A DNA stretch of 64,000 bases from Eunapius fragilis (GCA_963681505.1 OY811979.1:8664736-8728735), one strand, 5' to 3'; positions 10,550 to 23,856 are shown, numbered from the stretch's first letter. Made by a program: numbers and translations. The notes: a model not told the origin generated them from the letters alone.

Positions 10550-13229
10550 TGTTGGCTAGGGACACGTGTGCATATGTTGGCTGGGGACACGTGTGCATAT
10601 GTTAGCTGGGGACACGTGTGCATATGTTGGCTGGGGACACGTGTGCATATGTTGGCTGGGGACACGTGTGCATATGTTGGCTAGGGACACGTGTGCATAT
10701 GTTGGCTGGGGACACGTGTGCATATGTTGGCTGGGGACACGTGTGCATATGTTGGCTGGGGACACGTGTGCATATGTTGGCTGGGGACATGTGTGCATAT
10801 GTTGGCTGGGGACATGTGTGCATATGTTGGCTGGGGACACGTGTGCATATGTTGGCTGGGGACACGTGTGCATATGTTGGCTGGGGACACGTGTGCATAT
10901 GTTGGCTGGGGACACGTGTGCATATGTTGGCTGGGGACACGTGTGCATATGTTGGCTAGGGACACGTGTGCATATGTTGGCTGGGGACACGTGTGCATAT
11001 GTTGGCTGGGGACACGTGTGCATATGTTGGCTAGGGACACGTGTGCATATGTTGGCTGGGGACATGTGTGCATATGTTGGCTAGGGACACGTGTGCATAT
11101 GTTGGCTGGGGACACGTGTGCATATGTTGGCTGGGGACACGTGTGCATATGTTGGCTGGGGACACGTGTGCATATGTTGGCTAGGGACACGTGTGCATAT
11201 GTTGGCTGGGGACACGTGTGCATATGTTGGCTGGGGACACGTGTTCATATGTTGGCTGGGGACACGTGTGCATATGTTGGCTGGGGACACGTGTGCATAT
11301 GTTGGCTGGGGACACGTGTGCATATGTTGGCTGGGGACACGTGTTCATATGTTGGCTGGGGACACGTGTGCATATGTTGGCTGGGGACACGTGTGCATAT
11401 GTTAGCTGGGGACACGTGTGCATATGTTGGCTGGGGACACGTGTGCATATGTTAGCTGGGGACACGTGTGCATATGTTGGCTGGGGACACGTGTGCATAT
11501 GTTGGCTGGGGACACGTGTGCATATGTTGGCTGGGGACACGTGTGCATATGTTGGCTGGGGACACGTGTGCATATGTTGGCTAGGGACACGTGTGCATAT
11601 GTTGGCTGGGGACACGTGTGCATATGTTGGCTGGGGACACGTGTGCATATGTTAGCTGGGGACACGTGTGCATATGTTGGCTGGGGACACGTGTGCATAT
11701 GTTGGCTGGGGACACGTGTGCATATGTTGGCTAGGGACACGTGTGCATATGTTGGCTAGGGACACGTGTGCATATGTTGGCTGGGGACACGTGTGCATAT
11801 GTTGGCTGGGGACACGTGTGCATATGTTGGCTGGGGACACGTGTGCATATGTTGGCTGGGGACACGTGTGCATATGTTGGCTGGGGACACGTGTGCATAT
11901 GTTGGCTGGGGACACGTGTGCATATGTTGGCTGGGGACACGTGTGCATATGTTGGCTGGGGACACGTGTGCATATGTTGGCTAGGGACACGTGTGCATAT
12001 GTTGGCTGGGGACACGTGTGCATATGTTGGCTAGGGACACGTGTGCATATGTTGGCTGGGGACACATGTGCATATGTTGGCTGGGGACACGTGTGCATAT
12101 GTTGGCTAGGGACACGTGTGCATATGTTGGCTGGGGACACGTGTGCATATGTTGGCTGGGGACACGTGTGCATATGTTGGCTAGGGACACGTGTGCATAT
12201 GTTAGCTGGGGACACGTGTGCATATGTTGGCTGGGGACACGTGTGCATATGTTAGCTGGGGACACGTGTGCATATGTTGGCTGGGGACACGTGTGCATAA
12301 GTTGGCTGGGGACACGTGTGCATATGTTGGCTAGGGACACGTGTGCATATGTTGGCTAGGGACACGTGTGCATATGTTGGCTGGGGACACGTGTGCATAT
12401 GTTGGCTAGGGACACGTGTGCATATGTTGGCTAGGGACACGTGTGCATATGTTGGCTAGGGACACGTGTGCATATGTTGGCTGGGGACACGTGTGCATAT
12501 GTTGGCTGGGGACACGTGTGCATATGTTGGCTAGGGACACGTGTGCATATGTTGGCTGGGGACACGTGTGCATATGTTGGCTGGGGACACGTGTGCATAT
12601 GTTGGCTAGGGACACGTGTGCATATGTTGGCTAGGGACACGTGTGCATATGTTGGCTGGGGACACGTGTGCATATGTTGGCTAGGGACACGTGTGCATAT
12701 GTTGGCTGGGGACACGTGTGCATATGTTGGCTAGGGACACGTGTGCATATGTTGGCTGGGGACACGTGTGCATATGTTGGCTGGGGACACGTGTGCATAT
12801 GTTGGCTGGGGACATGTGTGCATATGTTGGCTGGGGACACGTGTGCATATGTTGGCTAGGGACACGTGTGCATATGTTGGCTGGGGACACGTGTGCATAT
12901 GTTGGCTAGGGACATGTGTGCATATGTTGGCTGGGGACACGTGTGCATATGTTGGCTAGGGACACGTGTGCATATGTTGGCTGGGGACACGTGTGCATAT
13001 GTTGGCTGGGGACACGTGTGCATATGTTGGCTGGGGACACGTGTGCATATGTTGGCTAGGGACACGTGTGCATATGTTGGCTAGGGACACGTGTGCATAT
13101 GTTGGCTGGGGACACGTGTGCATATGTTGGCTGGGGACACGTGTGCATATGTTGGCTGGGGACACGTGTGCATATGTTGGCTGGGGACACGTGTGCATAT
13201 GTTGGCTGGGGACACGTGTGCATATGTTA
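10550..13229. repeat. 25-bp minisatellite, right block (about 107 copies)
   Basis: Continuation of the array split by the transposon, with the same units and variants. A few units have GTTAGCTG or CACGTGTTCATATG, and patches of identical variant order suggest unequal crossing-over or local conversion. It ends where the sequence changes to GTTAGGTGCAAGTACTG. Confidence 0.97.
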
Positions 13230-13337
13230 GGTGCAAGTACTGTGGAGTGTGTGCAGATGTTTGGGTGGTGGTGACACTGGTGCGTAGTACTTGACATTGC
13301 AGCTTACACCTGTGCATGTTAACCTCCACACTCACTG

Positions 13338-13386
<49 letters not shown>

Positions 13387-13497
13387 GCACATTGATATAA
13401 CATGCGTTACATGTAACATATATTTGCTATCCTTAGCACACTGCCATTACCCACAGATGTACAATTTTACCATATACAAGTGCGTATGCTTACCACT

Positions 13498-13535
<38 letters not shown>

Positions 13536-13606
13536 CACACACACACACACACGCACACACACACACACGCACACACACACACATACACGCATGTACACCC
13601 ATGCAG
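13230..13606 (+). other. End of dynein intron 5 with CA microsatellites
   Basis: Unique sequence of about 110 bp, then (CA)n at about 13,340-13,383 and 13,500-13,583, and the atgcag acceptor of the next exon. No gene seen. Confidence 0.8.
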
Positions 13607-16600
13607 CCTTCAGACCAGCGGGAAGCTGATGGAGCTAGGTCATCGTGACGGCAAGCTAAAGGTGAACTACAGTGACCAGCTGGTGACCCTCCTCAGGGAG
13701 GTGAGGCAGCTCTCTGCCCTGGGCTTTGTGGTGCCCGCCAAGGTGCAGCACACAGCCAACACTGCACAGAAGTTCTACAGACATGGAGTGATCCTCAAGC
13801 AGGTGGGTGGGATATGGAGTGACCCTCAAGCAGGTGGGGTGGGACATGGAGTGACCCTCAAGCAGGTGGGGTGGGACATGGAGTGACCCTCAAGCAGGTG
13901 GGGTGGGACATGGAGTGACCCTCAAGCAGGTGGGGTGGGACATGGAGTGACCCTCAAGCAGGTGGGGTGGGACATGGAGTGACCCTCAAGCAGGTGGGTG
14001 GGATATGGAGTGACCCTCAAGCAGGTGGGGTGGGACATGGAGTGACCCTCAAGCAGGTGGGGTGGGACATGGAGTGACCCTCAAGCAGGTGGGGTGGGAC
14101 ATGGAGCGACCCTCAAGCAGGTGGGGTGGGTGGGTCATGGAGTGACCCTCAAGCAGGTGGGGTGGGTCATGGAGCGACCCTCAAGCAGGTGGGGTGGGTG
14201 GGTCATGGAGTGACCCTCAAGCAGGTGGGGTGGGTCATGGAGCGACCCTCAAGCAGGTGGGGTGGGTGGGTCATGGAGCGACCTCAAGCAGGTGGGGTGG
14301 GTCATGGAGCGACCCTCAAGCAGGTGGGGTGGGTGGGTCATGGAGTGACCCTCAAGCAGGTGGGGTGGGTGGGTCATGGAGCGACCTCAAGCAGGTGGGG
14401 GGGGGGGACGACATGGTGTGATCCTTAAGCAGGTGGGTGGGTCATGGAGTGACCCTCAAGCAGGTGGGGGGGGGGATGACATGGTGTGATCCTTAAGCAG
14501 GTGGGTGGGTCATGGAGTGACCCTCAAGCAGGTGGGGTGGGACATGGAGTGACCCTCAAGCAGGTGGGGTGGGACATGGAGCGACCCTCAAGCAGGTGGG
14601 GTGGGTGGGTCATGGAGTGACCCTCAAGCAGGTGGGGTGGGTCATGGAGCGACCCTCAAGCAGGTGGGGTGGGTGGGTCATGGAGTGACCCTCAAGCAGG
14701 TGGGGTGGGTCATGGAGCGACCCTCAAGCAGGTGGGGTGGGTGGGTCATGGAGCGACCTCAAGCAGGTGGGGTGGGTCATGGAGCGACCCTCAAGCAGGT
14801 GGGGTGGGTGGGTCATGGAGTGACCCTCAAGCAGGTGGGGTGGGTGGGTCATGGAGCGACCTCAAGCAGGTGGGGGGGGGGGGACGACATGGTGTGATCC
14901 TTAAGCAGGTGGGTGGGTCATGGAGTGACCCTCAAGCAGGTGGGGGGGGGGATGACATGGTGTGATCCTTAAGCAGGTGGGTGGGTCATGGAGTGACCCT
15001 CAAGCAGGTGGGGTGGGACATGGAGTGACCCTCAAGCAGGTTGGGGGGGGGGGGGGGGGGGGGGGAGACATGGTGTGATCCTTAAGCCCACACTCCTGTA
15101 TATGTTCACCTCCACATTGACTGCTCACACATGCACACACACTTGCACATATATATACATGTATTTTTGCTACCATATATACATGGGCCTTAGCACACTA
15201 TGGGGTGGGTACAATACTTAGGTGGAATAGTGGGTAAAATGGGATCTCACGAGGGGTACTGGGGGGGGGGGGGGGGGGGGGGGGAGTGGCCTTTATTTGG
15301 ATAAAGTGGAGTGGTTCCATACAGCAATTTTTGTTTTTGTTTTGTGCCCTTGTCTTGGAGGGTGGTGGGTGGGCATGTTTTAGAGGTGGTGTATGTGTGC
15401 ATATGAGGAATGGAATATATTTAAATGTATGGGTCTGCAACTTGCATGTATTTGAGTTCAACAATGTCTGTTTTTACCTCTCACCATCTAGCTTCCATTT
15501 CTACCCCCTGCCCCATCGTTTACTGCCCCCCCCCCCAATGCTCACACATACTCTACTGTTGTGTGACAGCATTACATTAAGTACATACATCATTGTAATA
15601 TATGGTATCAGCAGTTACATGTACACATGTATCATACGAATTTAAAAAAAAACTTTTTTAAAAAAAAGGTGGCCCACTTCTATAACACCATAGACATGCA
15701 GATGATCCCTAGCCAACAGTCTATCATGCTGGACACTGCCTTGGCCTTTGAGCACATCATCAAGAACCCCCGCGCGGGGGCCAGGGGACCATCATCGGAG
15801 GGTCAGATCACGTGGGACAGCCCCGAGGAGCTAGAGGGTTACATCAAGAAGATGCAGGGGGCAGCGGACAAGCTGACCTCGGAGAACAGGAGACTGCGCA
15901 AGTGCCATGGCCTCCTCACTGACAAGGCAAGTGCAGGCCGTGTAAAGGGGGAGGGGGAGGGGATGGTGGAGGAGTGAGGAGGAAGGGGCAAGCATAGTCT
16001 CATGTGTTAAGAGGCTAAGTCAATTCTAGCTAAGTATTCACTACTGTTTCTTTATGTTGCACAATTATCTGTATATAGCAAGCATACTGTATCCACCTCT
16101 ATGATACCTTCCCTCACCCTACCCCCAAACAAATCTCATTGCATCCACCTCCATGATATGGCCTATATGACCCCTCCCTCCCCACCCCCAAACAGACCAT
16201 CCAGCTGATGAGTGTGGATCTCCTTAGGCAGCAGCAGAGATGGAAGGACACCCTGATGGAGATACGTGAGATCATGGCCTCTCTGGTTCAGGAAGGGTTC
16301 AACCCAGACAACATGCGTCCTTGGAGGCTCCATTGGGACCACCAGTTGTACAAGGCTCTGGAACATCAGTACCAGCTAGGTCTGGAGGCCCTTAGTGAGA
16401 ACCTTCCAGAGATCAAGGTTGAGATGGTCTACAGGTGCGTGTGTGCGTGTGTGCGTGTGTGTGTGTATGTGTGTATGTGTGTGTGTGTGCTTGTGTGTGT
16501 ATTTGTGTGTGTATTTGTGTGTGTGTGTTATTTCTCTTCATCTTTCACTCTGTATTTCACTCCCCCATGCCTCAACTTACTGGCCCTTCTTCTGCTTAGT

Positions 16601-17010
16601 GCCAACATTGCTGTCCCTTTATCGATTTATCTGCTTCTCTATTTAGCTACAGTTTTATTAATGGCCCATCCTACACTCCTCACTAACGGCACGATTAATG
16701 CCACTACTCTCCTTTCTTGCTACCAGTTGCATCCTTTCCACTTACCGCCCCTTTTTTGGTCGTAGCCTATCTTTTTTTGTTTAAATTCCACAACTTTATT
16801 GCTTTCTGTCTCATTCATTCCTCAGGCACCAGCAGTTGCAGTACCATCCAACTCTTGAGGAGATCAGGTCCAAATATTATCGCGAGGTGAAGAAGTTCAT
16901 CACCATCCCCCTCCACTTCCGAGGTGTGGAGGAGGGAGCTGTGGCCTCGCAGACCATCTTCCCCAGAATGGTGTACAGGAACGCCGCTGGCTTTTTTGTT
17001 GTTTACAGAA

Positions 17011-17066
<56 letters not shown>

Positions 17067-19134
17067 TTGCATGTGTGTGTGTGCATGTATTTGTGTTGTG
17101 AGGTACATCATGAGGATCCGTTTACGTTCTCATGTCATGTTCTCACTGGTGTACTGTTGATGTTCTCACTGGTGTACTGTTGATGTTCTCACTGGTGTAC
17201 TGTTGATGTTCTCACTGGTGTACTGTTGATGTTCTCACTGGTGTACTGTTGATGTTCTCACTGGTGTACTGTTGATGTTCTCACTGGTGTACTGTTGATG
17301 TTCTCACTGGTGTACTGTTGATGTTCTCACTGGTGTACTGTTGATGTTCTCACTGGTGTACTGTTGATGTTCTCACTGGTGTACTGTTGATGTTCTCACT
17401 GGTGTACTGTTGATGTTCTCACTGGTGTACTGTTGATGTTCTCACTGGTGTACTGTTGATGTTCTCACTGGTGTACTGTTGATGTTCTCACTGGTGTACT
17501 GTTGATGTTCTCACTGGTGTACTGTTGATGTTCTCACTGGTGTACTGTTGATGTTCTCACTGGTGTACTGTTGATGTTCTCACTGGTGTACTGTTGATTG
17601 TTATGCACTCAGTATTGTATCATTCACGTGCACGCACGTACGTAATGATGGCGCCGTGTTGCCAAGTGCATAACTAACACTCTGACCACAGGCAGAGGAG
17701 CTCTTCCAGCGCCTCTCCCAGGCACTGGAGAAGTTCCAGGACTGGGTAGTCCTTGGGTCAGTGGACGTGGACTCTTTAGTCGAGCAGCATTGCCAAACAG
17801 TGCCAGACTGGGAGAAGAACTTTAGGGCTCTAAAGGTCAGAGGAAGAGAGGCAGAAAAGTTACCCAAGTACGAAGGCAGATAAATCCTTTAGTGTGCACA
17901 TCTATACTCTCTCATCTATTTCTACCTTCTCCCCCCCCCTCTTCACCCTCTCACACTTACAGTGCTATTAACATTGACTGCATCGTTGTTTCCACACTGC
18001 CTGTGAAGGCTGCCATTGACGACCACATCCAGCAGCTGTTTGATGCCCTCCTCCAATCTCTGCGGCACTCCATCATGACAAGTGTGCAGACCATTGACAC
18101 CTTCCTCACAGAGGCTAAGACGTCGCTCTCTATTCGCCCACAATCTGTGGAGGAGATTGGTGAGGTGAATAAGAAACATGCAGAGATAGCAAAACAGAAA
18201 CCTCAGGTGAGCTTGTGGCTTGAGATACGTCTGGGCCTGAGATGAAAAAAATTAGGAGATTTTTACATTGTAATATTAGGTACATTTTCCCTGGCAATGA
18301 TTCCATATGTAGATGAATATAATAATAACACATTCCTTCCTTCCCTCCCCCCCCCCCCCCCCCCCCCCCTCTTAAGGTGGAACCTCTCTTCATGGATGTA
18401 GAGAGCAAGAACAAACTCCTCCGTTCGGTGGGAGGGGGAGGGGTTAATCAGTTGAATGAGCTGAAGATTCAGTGGGACAAGTTTGAATTAATGATGGAGA
18501 GCCATCAGTTGATGATTAAGGATCAGGTATGCATTCAATTGCTTTGGTAGTGTCAGTGTATAGACAACCAGTTTTAATATGTACATCCCATTTTTAAAAA
18601 TTCTTTTAGATCCAGGTGATGCAATCGAAGGTTGAATCTGAAGTGAAGACGTTCTGCCAGGATCTGAGCAAGTTCACCTCTCGCTGGCAACAGCTGAAAC
18701 CTAAGGACGATATCCTTGAAGGGGACATGCAGGCTTGTGCCAATGCACTTGCTTCCCTCAAAGAACGAAGGACAGAGTTCAACGAACTTGTGTTGGCAGC
18801 GAAGAAGCTGAAGTAAGAATAATAATGGCAAATTTAGTGTGATCAATATAAGCAGAATACCTCTACTGTGCTAATTTGGGATTATTTGCCATTATTTTCG
18901 CATAATCAGTCCACTGACCCCTTTGTAATACTTGCTTCCGACATACTGACACCTTGACATTTCTTTTGCTCACTGTAGAGCTGACTGCTTGCACTTTGGT
19001 ATTGCTGAACCTCAGTTCCCACTTGCTGATGAGCTGGAAGTAGACATTGCCAGTCATGAGCAGGTTTGGTCTCTGTATGAAGAGTTTTCTACCACTTTGG
19101 GCCAGATGTGCAAGAAGGACTGGATATCATTTAG
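13607..19134 (+). CDS. DYNC2H1: Dynein-2 heavy chain exons 6-14
   Basis: Exons: 13,607-13,802; 15,669-15,926; 16,196-16,434; 16,826-17,012; 17,692-17,867; 17,963-18,206; 18,377-18,526; 18,610-18,812; 18,979-19,134. Recognisable blocks in order are LLREVRQLSALGFVVPAK, LAFEHIIKNPRAG, LLRQQQRWKDTL, LYKALEHQYQLGLEAL, EEIRSKYYREVKKF, DWEKNFRALK, RPQSVEEIGEVN, KFELMMESHQLMIKDQ, RWQQLKPKDD and KKDWISFR. All belong to the stem that binds the intermediate and light intermediate chains. Phases join without exception. Exons 7 and 14 end at GC donors (AAG|gcaagt and TAG|gcaagc), a minority splice type. After KKDWISFR the next expected sequence appears only on the opposite strand at 25,597. Confidence 0.93.
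13785..15080 (+). repeat. Minisatellite derived from the 3' end and splice donor of dynein exon 6
   Basis: Units of about 31-36 bp read CATGGAGTGACCCTCAAGCAG then GTGGGGTGGG variants. The exon 6 terminus (ACATGGAGTGATCCTCAAG, CAG and GTGGGTGGG) is the first unit, so the array is a run of about 40 duplicated exon ends, each with a CAG|gtggg donor. A higher-order repeat of 475 bp is present (about 14,126 onward matches 14,601 onward). The last part has a G-run at about 15,043-15,065. Confidence 0.92.
15081..15668 (+). other. Distal part of dynein intron 6
   Basis: Unique intronic sequence with a G-run at about 15,260-15,284 and a poly(T)/poly(A) stretch at about 15,643-15,667 next to the acceptor. 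No gene seen. Confidence 0.7.
17139..17598. repeat. 23-bp minisatellite (20 copies) in dynein intron 9
   Basis: Perfect or near-perfect copies of a 23-bp unit containing TTCTCACTGGTGTACTGTTG. It lies after a (GT)n tract at 17,013-17,070 that begins at the splice donor itself. Confidence 0.96.
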
Positions 19135-19960
19135 GCAAGCTTTGGCTGGGGGATTGGGAAATATTTAGCCCTTCCTTGCCTATAGTTAATTACTGCAACT
19201 TACAATGCATTGCCTCATCCACTATAGGTATTTATGTGCCTATCCTTACACCACCCCTCCCCAGACATATATCCACCTCAGCTATACTGCCCCCATATCC
19301 CTATCTACCCACCCCTCCCCCAGACCCCCCCTTCTTATCTGCACCTGCACCTACAGTGTATCTACCTCACCCCTCCTCCCCTCCTATTTAACCACCCCCA
19401 CCCCGCCACCACTTAAACCTATTCACTACTCTACCCGCCCAAAAACCCACCCGTATAAGACCCGAAGAGGTTGTGTTTTATTACCGTGAATTCACGGTAT
19501 TGTACGGTTTCGTTAATTAGTAGCTCTCGAGATACTCTCTCGGTAAGTACGGCGGCGCCTTCTTCAAATTTTCATTTTGTAGAGCATTCTCAAGGAATCA
19601 CTGATAGAAATAATGAAAGCAGAAACCCAGTTTTGTGGTCATTTTTATTCCTACGGTTTGGCGTGAACTCCAGGATTGCGGTATATGCATGGTTTTAGAA
19701 AATCAATACTTTGCTCGTAAGCTGTTTACTTGTTTACTTGTAAAATTAAAATTCAATACCACCACTCGCTGAGTCTGGGCACGAAGATAGCTAACGCAAC
19801 GCATGTTGAAGTCCAATGTTTTTTTTTTTTTTTTCCAACTTCATTTTAATGTTAAACATAATATGCTTAATCAATACACTGCAAAAAAAAAAGAAGGAAT
19901 GATGAAGTGAGCTAAATATGCAGATCGGCTAGATGTGAATATTGAGGAAAGAGTCTATAC
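19135..19960 (+). other. Dynein intron 14, left of the inverted repeat
   Basis: Pyrimidine-rich stretch (about 19,230-19,450, CCACCC-rich), then AT-rich sequence including the small palindrome ACCGTGAATTCACGGT at about 19,482 and a poly(T) run near 19,820. The CCGCCCAAAAACCCACCC block near 19,440 recurs in reverse complement near 26,980, inside the flipped segment. No gene seen. Confidence 0.6.
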
Positions 19961-21359
19961 TATCGGAACCTACGCGAGTAGGTTCCATATAGGAATCCTG
20001 CAGTATCATGAATGTCATTAAAAAAACGTCACTCGCGTCTAGCAGGACAGCCAAGAGTCGGGTCACTTCGCTTTTAGTGGCAATCGAGCAATATCAAAAA
20101 GGAGAACAGTTCTGCGTCATACATATGTCATAAGACGGTGTACTTTTAGAGAACAAAAATACTCGTCCCCATCGTCCGTACCCAGTCCCACCTAAAATTT
20201 CTCCTTCGTCGTCTTCTTCTTCTTCTTCCTTCCGGAGAGTATAACTCACGACAGGAACGTTTGTAAAGCACGCCATGTGTACCAATCGCTTCAGGATGTG
20301 TCCGCATGTTATCTTCAGGTATCTGTTAGACGCCTAACCGATCAGGCAATTGGCTGAAGCGAGTAGTACCTTATTTGGTGTTGATCTACAAATAGCACAT
20401 TACATCAGCTATCACAATGTTCATGACGCACCAGTATAATATAACCAGTGTTATCAAATTCGATGGTTTTACCATATAATCTCATGAGGACAATTCTGAT
20501 TCCACTCGAGCATATAAAAGTGGAAAGATCCAGATGCTGCCAGATCTGTCAAACGTGCGTATGTCAAGCGCGGTACCGAAAGGAACAACAAAACGACCAC
20601 CCAAAGGTACGTTTATACGGCATCGATAAATGTTGGATCGATAAATTATAAGCATGCATATGGTATATCGCTAAAATGGAAGGAATAGTTTAGTTACAGC
20701 GGTGGAGATACTGCGTCTCTCCGTTTTACAGTAATATGCGCTGTTTGAAATGTGTGTATAACGCCAAAGTTGCTTACGTCAATTTGGTCATGTATTGTGG
20801 TGCATGGTTTATCTGATTATAGCGTGAGATCAGTTTACTTAGAGTGCATTTATTCTTTGTATTATATGGCTTCGTTTTTAACCTTTATCAATCCTTTGCT
20901 CCTCAATGGAGATAGTCTGGGGACTAGTGTAATATTTGGTACACACCTCAACAGAATTGCATATTCTAATATAAACCTGTCATGATCGCGCAAGTTGACG
21001 TTTATGCTACCTTATTCTATGCGTTTCAAGAACTAAGTACAATACCAAATGCACCAGAAAAATTTAGGAAACAAGTAATAAAAACATTCTCTACACGAGA
21101 AGGTTGGTGGTATATAGGAATCAAAGGTGAGATGGTGGTGTAAAAAGCAAGGGAACAAGGCTTTTGATTGAAAAGGAAAAATGAAATAGACCTATATTAG
21201 CACGCACATTAAAATATGACAACATGCGGCTAATATAGGTCTATTTCATTTTTCCTTTTCAATCAAAAGCCTTGTTCCCTTGCTTTTTACACCACCATCT
21301 CACCTTTGATTCCTATATACCACCAACCTTCTCGTGTAGAGAATGTTTTTATTACTTGT
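19961..21359 (+). repeat. 1,399-bp inverted repeat, left arm
   Basis: Reverse-complement copy of 27,814-29,212. Both arms are exactly 1,399 bp and no difference was noticed in the parts compared. It starts with a 22-bp near-palindrome (GGAACCTACGCGAGTAGGTT plus CC) and ends with a hairpin element. Short open frames inside (for example MVHMACFTNVPVV at 20,094-20,285, - strand) are identical in both arms, but recent duplication alone explains that. No known domain. Confidence 0.95.
21071..21359. mobile_element. Hairpin MITE (289 bp), left copy
   Basis: Two arms of about 130 bp, beginning ACAAGTAATAAAAACATTCT and ending in its inverse, enclose a 29-base loop. It can fold into one long hairpin. 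The family recurs at 27,814 and, diverged, at 62,562; a short fragment with the same end lies near 33,347. It has no coding capacity, so it would depend on another element's transposase. Confidence 0.85.
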
Positions 21360-21452
21360 TAATAAGGGTAAGCTAAGAATGCAAACTGTTGCTTTCCAGG
21401 AATGATATGTGAGATAATGTGAAGCTCAGATGGGACAAATTACACCCATTAC

Positions 21453-23506
21453 CTCAACTTCAGCAGATATGGTGACTTGCTTCTTGAGGGGTACAAGTTC
21501 CCCCTCCAGTGACTGCATGGCTACAATCTCTGTGGCACTGCTGTTGAACTCCACAGTGTGTATGCCAGCAAACAGTTTCTTCAGGTGAGACTGGATGATC
21601 ACAGGGTTAGTGGCCTGGCCCAGTATCTCCAGCAGGTCATCATCACCAATGAAGTAAAACCGAGGGAAGACAGACCGCTTTTCCTATGAGGGCATAATCA
21701 TGTTCATGATGTAAGAACACCTCTCCACGGACCACCAAATGTAACATGTGCTTACATATAATACATGAAAGTCATGCTAGTCCCTAGGCCAGGGTAGTGT
21801 GTATACAGAGTACATTTTGAACTACTGATGTTGACACATTAAGAAGTGGGGTTAATCTTGTAGGGGAGGAGGGATGTTAGACAAAGCAAACTGGATTCAC
21901 AGGTAAATGTTATGCATTCACAGTCTTTGGGGAAGTGTTCCATCAAACAAGGCTTGTATCAACAATGTGGCAGCAGCAAAAAAAAACCCATTATTGGGAT
22001 GCAGAATTGGGGTAAGAAAAAAAAAACTGGGAAACAAGTATATTAGCAATGTGAGAACCGGCACTCCCACCTGCAGAGAGTTTCTGAGGCAGATCACCCA
22101 GTTGACCCCACACAATGGTATTACAGGCGCTACCACACCCACCATCTATGCCCTCCATCCAAAGGCATTTGGCATTGAGGGATTCTTTAAATAAAATTAT
22201 TTTAGAGTACACATAAAACGTTGTGAGAGGACCACACCCACCATGTAAACTATCTGCATTATTAAAAGTGTTAGCACAACGCACAGAAAATATGTCCCGT
22301 AACAACTGAAATGCAGCCCTCGCTTGAGTACATGTTTTTAAGAGTGTTCAACATGAGCTACTCAAACTGAAGTGCCTTCAATGCCAGCCCCTGTCTTCTC
22401 GCGTATTTGAATGCAACAAAGATGAAACTATACGTTTTTAGCCCTTGAAGGATAAAAACCAAAATATCCATGTACGGAGAAGGAAGGATAAGGCAACATT
22501 CCAATGCCATGCGGTAACTAGGGTGTCTCTTAGCAGAGTGAATGAGGACAAGTTAATATTTACTCAAATCATCTCCTTCGGCCATACACACACTTAATGT
22601 AGATAACTCTACTACAGTTCCTAATAAACCAAAATGGTCCACATTTGCAGAGTGTTTCTAGATGGACATTAGGTTTGGAGTTCATCTATATAGCTAAAGC
22701 CCTTTGAGGCCATGGGAAAAATTATCATTGTGGTTTAACAATAAACCCACTTTCCCCTCCCAAACTAGGTACAAGATTCCCTCAGGATTGACTCAACAGC
22801 AGATGAGTGTGCCCTTCTCTGAGGCCAGAAAAACGAACCAGTTAAAAGAAAATGCAATTTACCGGTTAAAAGAAAATGCAATTTACTGCAATCACCACAA
22901 CAATTAATATAAGCAGAATGCCTCTACCGTGCTAATTCAGAATTAATCGCCATTATTTTCACATGCGTAAATACTAGCCTCATGGCAGAAAGAGTGTGTC
23001 TCCCTTCTTTGAGGCCAGAAAAGAAGAAGTGTACTCATGGCATGGCATTGAGGAATTCATTATTTGAAAGCAAATGTACACATATGACGTTGTAAGATGA
23101 CCTCTCCATCATGTAATATATCTGTCGTCTCATACAGAGCGTTAGCACGACACACAGAAAACTCATAGCACCCAAGCAGAACGAAATACAGCTGTCTCAT
23201 GAGTACATGTTTAAAGATGAGTCGCTATGGGTGGCTTAGCAGGTTGCAAGAAAAAGCTACTCCAAATGAAGCACTTTTAGTCTGTCTTTTTGCATATCTA
23301 ATACAATTTTGCACAAGATGCCCAAGATTATGCCCTTGGTTATCTTAGGTATCCTCAGGCAGGATGTTGTGTAGTCTTAGGCAATCTTGTGTGTCTTGGG
23401 CAAGTCTCACACAAGGACTTTTTGCTGGGAAATGTATATATATTTAGGCAGTAAGCAGTCAATAGATAGAATATGCCACAAGGTGAGGAACAATAATGCA
23501 GTACAA

Positions 23507-23590
<84 letters not shown>

Positions 23591-23856
23591 ATACCTCCAG
23601 AAACTCATTGAGTGCCTTCTGACATCTGCCCAGCTGGTCAAGCAAGGTGGCCAGTGTAGCCTTCAGTCCAGGTTGGTTGCCAAGCGACAGTACCCTGTTG
23701 CCCTTCTCAATGTCAAGCATGATGGCCCTAATGAGGGAAGGGTGGGGGGGGGGGGGATGGAGGGACGGATGGACTAACTGGGCACATGCTATCCCAACAC
23801 CAGTGTAGCACACATCCACACACGCACATACATATATGCACACACACACACACACG

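Noticed and set aside
3682-13229. Resemblance to a CRISPR array
   Set aside because: Units are contiguous without unique spacers, and the sequence is an animal genome.
20094-20985. Three conserved short open frames in the 1,399-bp repeat as genes
   Set aside because: Both arms are identical along their whole length, so conservation carries no coding signal; no domain is recognisable.
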